This document shows positions 14,021-21,545 of a stretch of DNA of 64,000 nucleotides, in pieces. The notes under the pieces are model-generated. The model had not been told where the DNA came from and made no database searches. It was given only the letters and a program-made list of their open reading frames with translations. How positions within the stretch are numbered: the first letter of the stretch is position 1; every line of letters starts with the position of its first letter. The position numbers and the translations under genes are program-made. The stretch comes from a virus. The stretch is taken from the IMG/VR virus record IMGVR_UViG_3300021138_000014, positions 1-64,000 of that record. One strand, 5' to 3'.

Positions 14021-14953
14021 TTAAAAGTCTCTAGTTGCTGCTCTTCTGATTAAGGTGGATACGTCCGGTAACTCTATACCATATGTGGCTGACGCAAAAT
14101 CCTTTTGAGCGGCGTCCTCCAGCTCCTTTAACTTGGCGAGCGCTTGAACCACACCTGAGGCTTTGCCCTCTTGCCAACGGTAGTTTGCGTAATCTAAGTA
14201 ACCCTCGCCAGATTCACTAAACGCGTAACTTCTACTTCCATGGATATCGTTATATAGTGCTACGCCTTGACTGATTGCAAGTTTTAATGCGCGTTCCGCA
14301 TTAACTCTTGCTGCTGGATTAGTAGCGTTATGGATCTGATCAAGAGCTACGCCGTAGCGAACTATAATTTCAGCCGCCATAGTTTTATCGCGGTCAATCT
14401 TTTTATCGAACTCTGGATTAGGGAGTGCTTCATCCATAGTAGGCGCCACCGACCAATCATCGCTGATTAATGAATACGCAGCATAAGGCTTGATCTTTCT
14501 GATGTCTGTTTGGACATTCACATAAAATGTAAGTTCGAAGGCGCCCATGTAGTCAGCCGTTTGTGGCCATAATGACAAACGGAATAACTGGTTGAACATG
14601 CTGGAAATTTCTTTATCGCTCAAACCTTTGTAAAGTTCGTTAGCCATTCTAAACTTTGGATATTGAATACCTACTAGGCAGTCTAGATCTCCCGGTGTGC
14701 GATCGGCGGCCCATTGGTGTGAAACTCCAGAACCTGCTAGCCAAACGTAAGACCAGTCAGCGGGTGACGTAAAGTGCTCTTCTAAAAAGTTAAACAGGGT
14801 TGCAAGTATTCCCTCGCGAACTGAGGGAATTAACTTTTGATTGCGAAATAAGCGGGGGTCAAGTATTACCTGAGGCTTACTAAAATATGAGGTGGATGAA
14901 GGACTTATACCGACAGGTTGAGCCTTAGAGGCAAGGGCGTCGTATAGATCCAT
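14021..14953 (-). CDS. nucleotidyltransferase-like protein, 310 aa
   Basis: The stretch LAGSGVSHQW...TPGDLDCLV (about residues 72-94) matches the nucleotidyltransferase fold pattern Gly-Ser followed by Asp-x-Asp, which binds metal and nucleotide. The C-terminal half is helical. The acceptor is unknown. The gene belongs to a run with the HAD-like and Ntn-hydrolase genes. Confidence 0.65.
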   Translation of the reverse strand: MDLYDALASKAQPVGISPSSTSYFSKPQVILDPRLFRNQKLIPSVREGILATLFNFLEEHFTSPADWSYVWLAGSGVSHQWAADRTPGDLDCLVGIQYPKFRMANELYKGLSDKEISSMFNQLFRLSLWPQTADYMGAFELTFYVNVQTDIRKIKPYAAYSLISDDWSVAPTMDEALPNPEFDKKIDRDKTMAAEIIVRYGVALDQIHNATNPAARVNAERALKLAISQGVALYNDIHGSRSYAFSESGEGYLDYANYRWQEGKASGVVQALAKLKELEDAAQKDFASATYGIELPDVSTLIRRAATRDF

Positions 14954-14969
14954 ACACCTATTGTATTAC

Positions 14970-15515
14970 TTATTCGGCGTACTGTTCTAGCGTAATGAAA
15001 GGACCTGAGGTATAAACATCAAGTTTAGAAGCAATGTCCAAAGCTTTGTTTATTTTTGCTCCTGCATGAAGGGCACCAAGTGCATACGCCGCACCATTTC
15101 CAACCCCGTAAAATCCTGAATCTGTTCGACAAACTGAAAGGTCATCTCCTACGTCAAATAATTGACCATTTACAGCAATAATAAAGTTAAAACGCTGACC
15201 TGAATCCGACTCTTGCTTTTCATCAAAATTATATCCTCCTGCTTTTAAACACTCACGAAGTGACGGCATGGCTTTAGTAATCATAAAATGATGAATGTCT
15301 AATTTATCTTTGGCGGTAACACGTGGCGGGATCCACGTGTGCTGAGCAAGATCGCATGGTTGAACCTCTCCACTGCCCGCAATTAAAAATGCACCGCGTT
15401 CACTTATTTTTGCCATATCCTTGTGACGATAGATGCGACCAGTCTCGCTGGTAACTTGGTTATCTGCCCCAATTACGCAATGATCTTCGTATTGCACTGC
15501 TACGATTGTGGTCAT
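14970..15515 (-). CDS. HslV/proteasome-like Ntn-hydrolase
   Basis: The N terminus MTTIVAVQYEDHCVIGADNQ matches the start of HslV and proteasome beta subunits. After Met removal, Thr1 would be the nucleophile, with Asp17 in the usual place and a lysine at 35 (usually 33) within DMAKI. At 181 residues the length fits a single beta-type subunit. HslV normally needs the HslU ATPase, and no such partner is seen here. It might process phage proteins or hydrolyse a small amide. The start is fixed by the Thr position. Confidence 0.75.
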   Translation of the reverse strand: MTTIVAVQYEDHCVIGADNQVTSETGRIYRHKDMAKISERGAFLIAGSGEVQPCDLAQHTWIPPRVTAKDKLDIHHFMITKAMPSLRECLKAGGYNFDEKQESDSGQRFNFIIAVNGQLFDVGDDLSVCRTDSGFYGVGNGAAYALGALHAGAKINKALDIASKLDVYTSGPFITLEQYAE

Positions 15516-15516
15516 T

Positions 15517-15807
15517 TTAATCCTCTGTAGTTACGGGGGCTTTTCTCTCTTGCAAAGCATGCCTTACTGCCTCGGCGGTGCGCTCGCTATCCGTCTTGCG
15601 ACTTTCAGATAACTTGGAAACAATGAGGTTTGATAGGTCATCTTCAGCCAGAAAATCTGTCATTTCTTTGGTACCAGTACGAATGTCAGTACGGGAGGCT
15701 AAACGATCGACAGTAAATACTTTGTCTAGTTCAACAACGGCACGCCAAGTACCATCCCATTCTTTAACCATAATAAAAGCGGTCTGAGCATCCGCACGAT
15801 CTGTCAT
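15517..15807 (-). CDS. hypothetical protein, 96 aa
   Basis: Unknown, with a beta-rich N terminus and a helical, charged C terminus. It ends one base before the Ntn-hydrolase start and overlaps the preceding gene by four bases. Confidence 0.7.
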   Translation of the reverse strand: MTDRADAQTAFIMVKEWDGTWRAVVELDKVFTVDRLASRTDIRTGTKEMTDFLAEDDLSNLIVSKLSESRKTDSERTAEAVRHALQERKAPVTTED

Positions 15808-16358
15808 GTGTAAAGTTTTTTCGCTTGGTTTGATTTCATCATGTTAAAGCTCTTTACTGGGCAGAAATCGCACAAATAAAATGAAGGTAGTTCTGAGGTT
15901 GATAATCCAGCCTCTCGACGTTCTTCTTTCATCACTTCAATCTTGATTAACTTTGGACCTGACTTATAGTCTGGGCAAGCGCCTTCTGGACGTAAGTGTG
16001 TTTGGAAACACTTCATAGCATCGGCAGAGTAGTTATCTTTAGCGGCGTAAACTTCTGGACCAAGACCCTCTGATTGTGTGAACAATTCTGCGGACATCCT
16101 CCTCTTACCACTGTCGCTGTTCCATACGGCAAAGTCAACGTCTACAAGCAAACCCATGTGAGGTTGCGGACGTTGGTGTGCTTCAAGTGCGCGCTTAAGG
16201 AAAAGGTTTTGTTCTTGATGATTGATTGGCCAACGTTCATCAACTGGGATCTCTTCAAATGAACGGCAAGTTTTACATGCCAAAATAAGGACCTTATGTT
16301 CGTCCTTTTTAGTTGCTAATTGGGACAGGTCAAACGCTTTATAGGGATCGATAGCCAT
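15804..16358 (-). CDS. hypothetical zinc-binding protein, 184 aa
   Basis: CKTC at about residue 29, a central Cys, and CDFC near the C terminus suggest a split zinc site. The family is not recognised. It is the first gene behind a perfect CRP-type operator (16376-16391) that overlaps the predicted -35 region, so its transcription is probably repressed by that regulator. It heads the operon with the Ntn-hydrolase, nucleotidyltransferase-like, HAD-like and TGT-like genes. Confidence 0.75.
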   Translation of the reverse strand: MAIDPYKAFDLSQLATKKDEHKVLILACKTCRSFEEIPVDERWPINHQEQNLFLKRALEAHQRPQPHMGLLVDVDFAVWNSDSGKRRMSAELFTQSEGLGPEVYAAKDNYSADAMKCFQTHLRPEGACPDYKSGPKLIKIEVMKEERREAGLSTSELPSFYLCDFCPVKSFNMMKSNQAKKLYT

Positions 16359-16369
16359 GCCCAGATCCT

Positions 16370-16391
16370 ACCCTATGTGAGGTAGGTCACA
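16370..16391 (-). promoter_or_regulatory. perfect CRP-type operator next to a TAGGGT -10
   Basis: TGTGA-GGTAGG-TCACA (16376-16391) is directly followed on the minus strand by TAGGGT (16375-16370), an actinobacterial-type -10. The operator would cover the -35 region, a repressor position. It occupies most of the 42-base gap between two genes. Confidence 0.65.
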
Positions 16392-16400
16392 AAATCGGGA

Positions 16401-16589
16401 TTAGTCCCCTGCGGCGTTAGTGGTATTAATTCCTGAATCTTTTTTATCGGCTAAAGCCTGCTTGTAAGACTCGGACAAAGGCTGTGAAGCTTCCCAACTG
16501 CCGGGACCGTTCCATGTAGGAACCTTATCCCAATTCATTTTAGGCTGACGTTTTGGATTGGTTGAGCGATCTGGATTTCCTGATGCCAT
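16401..16589 (-). CDS. hypothetical protein, 62 aa
   Basis: Small, polar, Pro/Trp-containing protein with no recognised family. One-base overlap with the preceding gene. It is the last member of a run of short low-complexity proteins. Confidence 0.65.
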   Translation of the reverse strand: MASGNPDRSTNPKRQPKMNWDKVPTWNGPGSWEASQPLSESYKQALADKKDSGINTTNAAGD

Positions 16590-17062
16590 TATGCGCGTCC
16601 TCCTGGTTTGCTTGAATCAATTTTAATAACTTGGACAGGCTTGTAATTAGGATTACCTTTTAAGGCTTCCTCACGAGAAGTCTTTATCCACTCGTTATCT
16701 GCAGGGTTACCTTTGCCAAACTCACCGCTTTTTAATCCTTCAGTTCGCTTAGTTGAAGCGTTATTAAATGCTTCTTTATAAGTTTTACCTTTACCAATAG
16801 CGACATGAGTACCGTGTCCTGCAACACCTCGGTTATCAATTTTATTATTTTTATCTGGAACTTTTGCAACGGCTGTAAATCCGTTACCTCTATGAACATA
16901 CGTGTTGCTGATGTCCGCTATTCCTGATGAGTCTTTGCCGCCAGTTTGCATAGTTGTACCCATAACAGTCGTTTGGCGCACTTTGTTAACGTGGCTGATT
17001 GGCTCGCTAATACCTAAAGAAGGTACGCGCTTTGGGTCTTTTTCTCTGCGGCGAACCCCCAT
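16589..17062 (-). CDS. hypothetical basic protein, 157 aa
   Basis: Basic, Gly/Lys/Asn-rich, no membrane segment. A GVAGHGTHVAIGKG stretch looks like a glycine loop but matches no family I know. Part of the 16.4-18.8 kb small-protein run. Confidence 0.65.
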   Translation of the reverse strand: MGVRRREKDPKRVPSLGISEPISHVNKVRQTTVMGTTMQTGGKDSSGIADISNTYVHRGNGFTAVAKVPDKNNKIDNRGVAGHGTHVAIGKGKTYKEAFNNASTKRTEGLKSGEFGKGNPADNEWIKTSREEALKGNPNYKPVQVIKIDSSKPGGRA

Positions 17063-17063
17063 G

Positions 17064-17273
17064 TTAGTTACCTGCTGGGTTAACTTGATCAGCCTCTTCA
17101 GAATTGATAAAGCCGTAGTTCATGTATGGATGTAGTCCAGCGCGATTCTTCTTAACTAACTGATCTCCCATGCCGGGAGCAACCTCTGTGTTAGGGCGTG
17201 AACGACGGTACTTGCCGTCTGTTGCACCCTTTTCGAGTGACTCTACGTTTGAGCGAACTTTACGAACTGTCAT
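17064..17273 (-). CDS. hypothetical basic protein, 69 aa
   Basis: Lys/Arg-rich N terminus, polar C terminus, no recognised motif. It overlaps the preceding gene by four bases. Confidence 0.65.
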   Translation of the reverse strand: MTVRKVRSNVESLEKGATDGKYRRSRPNTEVAPGMGDQLVKKNRAGLHPYMNYGFINSEEADQVNPAGN

Positions 17274-17509
17274 TTGTTTACCACCTTGACGTTGTTGGAA
17301 TCTGAAGATATACCCGTTTCACCCTCAACGCTCTTAGCGGCATGGTGAAATACTTCTTTGCGTGACATATTAGGGAGGTAACCTTTAATCTCAGACGCTA
17401 CCTTTACAGTTTGCTCACGCTCCTGAACATTGCTGTCGGATGCTTTGTACTTTGACTTAGCCTTTGAAGCTTTAAGCGCACGCTTGTTTGCGCGATCTTC
17501 TTTAGCCAT
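17270..17509 (-). CDS. hypothetical Lys-rich protein, 79 aa
   Basis: The N-terminal third is strongly basic (RANKRALKASKAKSKYK), suggesting nucleic-acid or capsid-interior binding. No family match. One-base overlap with the preceding gene. Confidence 0.65.
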   Translation of the reverse strand: MAKEDRANKRALKASKAKSKYKASDSNVQEREQTVKVASEIKGYLPNMSRKEVFHHAAKSVEGETGISSDSNNVKVVNK

Positions 17510-17742
17510 TATGCCATCCCACCCTTCACAATGTTGGTCTGCTTGCGACGGGTACAGTTGGGGCAGTAACCGTTAGAAAACAGAGCCTCAGCGGGGTTCA
17601 TGGTGAGTCCACAATCGACGCAAGGCTTAGACCCATTGTAATACGTTTTCTTCAACTTTTGTTGTGTTTCTAGCGATACATCTGTGGCGCCGGACATGCC
17701 GTCTCCTGTTGCATCTGTTAATAATCCTGGGTCATATGCCAT
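17509..17742 (-). CDS. zinc-ribbon protein, 77 aa
   Basis: CVDC and CPNC pairs about 20 residues apart form a zinc ribbon preceding a basic tail (CTRRKQ). Coupled by one-base overlaps on both sides. Confidence 0.7.
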   Translation of the reverse strand: MAYDPGLLTDATGDGMSGATDVSLETQQKLKKTYYNGSKPCVDCGLTMNPAEALFSNGYCPNCTRRKQTNIVKGGMA

Positions 17743-18101
17743 TAGATTGTGGTTCCTAACGTGTTTCGGCTCGATGATTCCTGTGTATTAGGAGTCTGTG
17801 AGTAGTCGGCTTCGTTGCGCTGGGCTGGGCGACCCTTCATTTCAACGATATCTTTAATTCCATATTGTTCTTTTACGTACCCAAATCGTGAAGGGAATAG
17901 GTTCTTTACCTGAGGCATAGGTGGGCGAACGTGTTGTTGGATCTCAGCACCTGTCATAGTATGAACAGCCAGTGATTGACTGAGCAAGCGCTCTTGATTA
18001 CTTTGGAAGGGTCCAATGTATGCCTGTGGTGGATAAGCGGCTTGTGGAGCTGCTTGCCAAGGCTTACGTGAGTAAACGCCGTCTGCAAATTTACCGGGCA
18101 T
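17742..18101 (-). CDS. hypothetical Pro/Gln-rich protein, 119 aa
   Basis: Low-complexity Pro, Ala and Gln content with no known family. I place the start at the ATG at 18101 (MPGKFADG). It overlaps the stop of the zinc-knuckle gene as TAATG, and AGAGGA lies upstream. A TTG at 18140 would extend it into that gene. Confidence 0.65.
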   Translation of the reverse strand: MPGKFADGVYSRKPWQAAPQAAYPPQAYIGPFQSNQERLLSQSLAVHTMTGAEIQQHVRPPMPQVKNLFPSRFGYVKEQYGIKDIVEMKGRPAQRNEADYSQTPNTQESSSRNTLGTTI

Positions 18102-18223
18102 TACTGGCAATCCTCTGTCGGGTGATCCCCCGCCCCACAACGCTCACAAGAATGTGGGCTTAATGGAATAGGGTATTTAGATACCGTTTTTACAGGAGCA
18201 AATTGATCTTTATTTTTATCCAT
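18101..18223 (-). CDS. CCHC zinc-knuckle miniprotein, 40 aa
   Basis: The C terminus reads CERCGAGDHPTEDC, exactly C-x2-C-x4-H-x4-C, the spacing of the retroviral Gag-type zinc knuckle that binds single-stranded nucleic acid. The N-terminal half is basic and polar. The start lies one base after the upstream stop and the stop overlaps the next start (TAATG), so it sits cleanly in the operon. Confidence 0.6.
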   Translation of the reverse strand: MDKNKDQFAPVKTVSKYPIPLSPHSCERCGAGDHPTEDCQ

Positions 18224-18224
18224 A

Positions 18225-18764
18225 TTACTGCCATCCTGGTTTCATGCGTTGCATCTGACTGACGCGACGACCGTTGATCAACATTGGTGAATCGCTTCGT
18301 ACGTTTGGACCAGCCTTACCATCATTAGGAAGGTGAGGTGCTGGTGCAAACTTTGACTTATCTGCGTTGCGTCGAGTAACAATAGTGCTACCCACTTGAA
18401 CGCCTTTCATCTGACGCTTGATACCGCGGTCGGCTTCAAACCCTGAAGGATAGTAGTAATCACTTGGATCAATGCGCTCGCCGCGGTGAACACCACGTTG
18501 GTAGGAACGCTGTCCTACACGTGACTTCATGCTGTCTAATACTTTTTCCGATGTACCGTTTGGACGACCGCGATCATCACGACGTGTACGAATGGTTCCT
18601 AAATAACCATCCGGATATTCTGCGCTAGGTTCCCGACCAACGCCCATGCGTAGGAAATCGAGCTCGGAACGTGCGGTAGGTTGACCACCTGCGCCATAAG
18701 CGGCGTAGGTTCCATACATACCATTCGCACCGAGCGACTGGACGTTTTGATGTGGACCTGGCAT
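18225..18764 (-). CDS. hypothetical Gly/Arg-rich basic protein, 179 aa
   Basis: Gly/Tyr-rich start, then an Arg-rich body with RTRRDDRGR-like patches. No membrane helix and no family match. The charge suggests nucleic-acid or virion association. Confidence 0.65.
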   Translation of the reverse strand: MPGPHQNVQSLGANGMYGTYAAYGAGGQPTARSELDFLRMGVGREPSAEYPDGYLGTIRTRRDDRGRPNGTSEKVLDSMKSRVGQRSYQRGVHRGERIDPSDYYYPSGFEADRGIKRQMKGVQVGSTIVTRRNADKSKFAPAPHLPNDGKAGPNVRSDSPMLINGRRVSQMQRMKPGWQ

Positions 18765-18778
18765 ACCTACATTGTAGG

Positions 18779-19954
18779 CTAGCGAGTACCTGCTAGCACA
18801 GTTAACTCTCTACGAGGGTCAAAACCTTGACCAATTAACATAGAAACAATACCTGGATCGCTTTCTAAGCCCGCTTTGTCGCGCCACCAACTAGAACCGT
18901 TGTCCATTGCTGGGTTTTGTACAAATAAACGACGACCTACATTTTGAGTGTGGTAATGGTGTAGGTGACCAACGTTAAGGATATCTGCGTTAGCGACTGA
19001 ACAACGACCCATTACTTGACCGTTCCACCACTTAATCATGTTAGGCGCCTGATGTCCGTGAGCCATTCCGTACAAAACACCGCTTAATTCAACAGCCAAG
19101 GTGCTGTCATCTGCTGCTGGGTAGCGAAACTCAACACGATCTTTGAGAAAATCATTAAGCAGTACTGCGTCCTCTGCTTGACGAACGATGTCAATCTGCC
19201 ATGAATCTTCAGGACGACTTACTAGAAAACGTTGAACCTCGTCATGGTTACCGGGAACAACTGGAATAATTAACTTAGAGGTAAGCGGAGCCAACTCTTT
19301 GATCCACGTAAGTAGCATACGGCGACCGACCTGTACTTGCTCTGAAACGCCAATATCATGGCGACCCATTACCTTTCCCTTTTGGCTGGTCATTCCTTCA
19401 ATGCAATCGCCAAGTTGAGGTAACGCAATCTGTGCAATGTCATACCGCTTTGACATGCGTTCATAATGAGCAATAACTTCTTCAAGTGCGCGATGCATAC
19501 GATCTACAATTGCTGGGGTATCGTCTTTACCATATTGAGTATCACCTACACTGTAAACAGCGGTTAGGTTTCCTGCAGTCTCTTTAACCTTGCCCGGCTT
19601 CCACTTTTCCATGGACTTCTTAAGGGAATCTAAATCATAATCACGTGTTGCGTTCCCAGCTGCGGGCTGTAAGTTAACACGAAGGGACTCTAACCATTCA
19701 CCGTCAAACTTTTGCCAACGACCTCGACGAATGGATAGGACTTCCCACTCATCTGCGTTTAATCCCGCCTCTTCAATTGCTTCGCGAGCGCCCGGTAAGT
19801 TACCGTCCTTGCGTGGGGTTGTGATAACAAAACCGCCGTCGGTGCCAACCTCTGATCGGGGGCGCCATGTATCTGGAATATCTTTTGTAACATCATCTGA
19901 TCCACGATTTGTTTTAATAAAAGAATTAAAATCGTCTTTTATGGACATGAACAT
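18779..19954 (-). CDS. calcineurin-like metallophosphoesterase, 391 aa
   Basis: Metal-binding motifs appear in order: GDTQ, LGDCIEG, PGNHDE, HGH, and GHLHHYH. This is the calcineurin-like phosphoesterase fold shared with SbcD/Mre11 nucleases and phosphatases. The N-terminal 130 residues are not recognised. It may act on DNA ends or phosphoesters; no SbcC-like partner is visible in the window. Confidence 0.85.
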   Translation of the reverse strand: MFMSIKDDFNSFIKTNRGSDDVTKDIPDTWRPRSEVGTDGGFVITTPRKDGNLPGAREAIEEAGLNADEWEVLSIRRGRWQKFDGEWLESLRVNLQPAAGNATRDYDLDSLKKSMEKWKPGKVKETAGNLTAVYSVGDTQYGKDDTPAIVDRMHRALEEVIAHYERMSKRYDIAQIALPQLGDCIEGMTSQKGKVMGRHDIGVSEQVQVGRRMLLTWIKELAPLTSKLIIPVVPGNHDEVQRFLVSRPEDSWQIDIVRQAEDAVLLNDFLKDRVEFRYPAADDSTLAVELSGVLYGMAHGHQAPNMIKWWNGQVMGRCSVANADILNVGHLHHYHTQNVGRRLFVQNPAMDNGSSWWRDKAGLESDPGIVSMLIGQGFDPRRELTVLAGTR

Positions 19955-20184
19955 CTTCCTAATCTGTGCATTCGGAATGTAGTTAACCCGAACTCGACGT
20001 CAGGATAACTTTGATCTATGAATTCGTACAGCCTTAACGTGGAAACTTTTTCATCCGCAAGTAATTCTAAAAACTCTTGTACAAACTTGTCGTCCTTGGA
20101 CTTAAGCCACCATCCTACAAAACAGGTGCCCCGTTTGTTATAAGGTTTGTCTTCTGGAATTACCATGGTGTTATTCAACCACAT
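19939..20184 (-). CDS. hypothetical small protein, possible HTH, 81 aa
   Basis: Two helices (FVQEFLELLADEKVSTLRL and an EFIDQSYPD turn) precede a Cys-containing tail, compatible with a small helix-turn-helix. No family is recognised. It overlaps the phosphoesterase start by 16 bases. An ATG at 20166 is an alternative start; neither has a clear ribosome site. Confidence 0.6.
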   Translation of the reverse strand: MWLNNTMVIPEDKPYNKRGTCFVGWWLKSKDDKFVQEFLELLADEKVSTLRLYEFIDQSYPDVEFGLTTFRMHRLGRCSCP

Positions 20185-20197
20185 ATGACCAAATAGT

Positions 20198-20233
20198 GCA
20201 AAAAGGAAAACCTCCCAGCGCGTGCTTGGGAGG
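20198..20233 (-). terminator. intrinsic terminator (minus strand)
   Basis: CCTCCCA...TGGGAGG is followed on the minus strand by TTTTCCTTTTTG. It ends the unit carrying the gene at 20252-20557. Confidence 0.85.
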
Positions 20234-20251
20234 CTTCCGTTTTGGTAAAAG

Positions 20252-20557
20252 TTAGCGAGATAGGTCGCTTACGCCAGCCTTGAAGTTAGGGCGGGTACGA
20301 TTAACAGATGCAGGGACGATCTTACCGTTGCTCTGTGTGGCGCCAGCTTCTGGGGCTATTTGCTTTTGGAACTTGACCTTAACGCCGTAGGAGGCGCCAG
20401 CCTTTTCAGTAACGTTTGAACGATGCTCGGTTGAGCCTGTAGCTCCACCTGAAGCGGTGTTCTTCTTCTTTACTAATGTTCCTTTTTCAACGCCTGCAAC
20501 CTTTGGGTGTGCGGCGTTCTTTCCCATTGTAGGGAACTTGCTCTTTGGTTCTGACAT
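20252..20557 (-). CDS. hypothetical basic protein, 101 aa
   Basis: Lys/Gly/Thr-rich low-complexity protein without known family. The ATG at 20557 (MSEPKSKFP) is preferred because AAAGGA lies upstream; the longer frame to 20605 lacks one. Transcription probably stops at the terminator just downstream. Confidence 0.65.
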   Translation of the reverse strand: MSEPKSKFPTMGKNAAHPKVAGVEKGTLVKKKNTASGGATGSTEHRSNVTEKAGASYGVKVKFQKQIAPEAGATQSNGKIVPASVNRTRPNFKAGVSDLSR

Positions 20558-20608
20558 ATTTAAATCCTTTGGCCGAAGGTGAATTACAGGATACTGTGTA
20601 ATCAAGCG

Positions 20609-20884
20609 TTACAGTGCCTTAACATCAAAAACGATGGCAGAAATCTGACCATCATGGCTTTCAATGTTAGTAAACCCAGTAACAAAAACAAGGTCGATAC
20701 CTCGTGGAGCGGTATAACCGCGGGCAATAGTGATGGCTTTTACAGCCTGATTTACAGCTCCAGCACCCACCGCACGCAATTTTGCTGAGCGTGTTTCGTA
20801 CATGCTGTGGGCAATTGCGGATGCTACGGATTGTGGGTTGGATCCAGCGCCGACGCGCAGGATTCCTTCTTCTTTTTCTGACAT
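20609..20884 (-). CDS. spoVS: SpoVS/Alba-like protein
   Basis: The 91-residue sequence follows the stage V sporulation protein S family almost throughout, including the signature GAGAVNQAVKAITIARGY and the GIDLVFVTGFTNIE segment. SpoVS has an Alba-type fold that suggests nucleic-acid binding. In Bacillus it affects sporulation and septation. In a phage it may tune host chromatin or division, which is inference. A candidate promoter lies 40-70 bases upstream. Confidence 0.9.
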   Translation of the reverse strand: MSEKEEGILRVGAGSNPQSVASAIAHSMYETRSAKLRAVGAGAVNQAVKAITIARGYTAPRGIDLVFVTGFTNIESHDGQISAIVFDVKAL

Positions 20885-20925
20885 ATTTTAGACCTCGGGT
20901 TACGTGTGTTGGGATCTCCCTACGT

Positions 20926-20955
20926 AAAGTATGCGGGTCTAAAAGTTGGGTGTAA
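20926..20955 (-). promoter_or_regulatory. candidate promoter for spoVS
   Basis: On the minus strand TTACAC (20955-20950) and TACTTT (20931-20926) are separated by 18 bases in the gap before the SpoVS gene. Both are fair matches only. Confidence 0.35.
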
Positions 20956-20957
20956 GG

Positions 20958-21173
20958 CTAAACTAGCCGATCTAATGGGGTAGGAGCAATGGCAAAAGTG
21001 CCACAAATAGCGCACTCCATCTCCAATAAGTATTGGGCGATTTCGTAGTCTGCAAAGGACACCTTTAAATTCCACAAGTTTGATTCGCAGTGTGGGCACT
21101 CTTGGCAGACCTGATCCGCGTAATCTAAAGTACCTGTGTAATCAGGTTTCAGTTCTCGTATTGATCTCGGCAT
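20958..21173 (-). CDS. zinc-ribbon protein, 71 aa
   Basis: CQECPHC near residue 23 and CAIC near residue 54 form a zinc site between beta-like segments. No family is named. It overlaps the preceding gene by 25 bases. Confidence 0.7.
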   Translation of the reverse strand: MPRSIRELKPDYTGTLDYADQVCQECPHCESNLWNLKVSFADYEIAQYLLEMECAICGTFAIAPTPLDRLV

Positions 21174-21397
21174 TTTTCCATAAAATCTGATAGAACGTGA
21201 CCACCAATTTCAAAATACGTTTGAGTATTCATCATAAGATCCATTGGGTGCAACAGTTGTTGCTTATCTTTACCCCAGTTATGCCCAAGGTATTCTTTTA
21301 ATCCAGGGGTAAACGTGTCAACAAATTCCTCCGCTGTCATGTACCCAAGATTGCGGTTATCCCGTTTTGTAAACTTATCCTTGGCCACCCCAACCAC
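21149..21397 (-). CDS. hypothetical protein, 82 aa
   Basis: Unknown helical, Met/Asp/Lys-containing soluble protein. It overlaps the FmdB-like gene at its start and the zinc-ribbon gene at its end. Confidence 0.7.
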   Translation of the reverse strand: MVGVAKDKFTKRDNRNLGYMTAEEFVDTFTPGLKEYLGHNWGKDKQQLLHPMDLMMNTQTYFEIGGHVLSDFMEKCRDQYEN

Positions 21398-21545
21398 CCC
21401 CTTTAAAATGTGCTGGGTTGGCTTGAAATACCTTAATCATCTGGTTACCGCAATGCTCGCATTCAACACGGTGATTTTCTTCAAAAGTAAAGTACCGTTC
21501 GATTTGAGTGTCGCATGCTACACAGGCAAAGTCATAACTAGGCAT
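21375..21545 (-). CDS. FmdB-like zinc-ribbon protein, 56 aa
   Basis: It begins MPSYDFACVACDTQIE and has a second CEHC pair, then a GGGWGGQG end, the pattern of the FmdB/CxxC-CxxC regulatory protein family. The start at 21545 matches the family N terminus and overlaps the resolvase gene end. The role in phages is not established. Confidence 0.8.
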   Translation of the reverse strand: MPSYDFACVACDTQIERYFTFEENHRVECEHCGNQMIKVFQANPAHFKGGGWGGQG

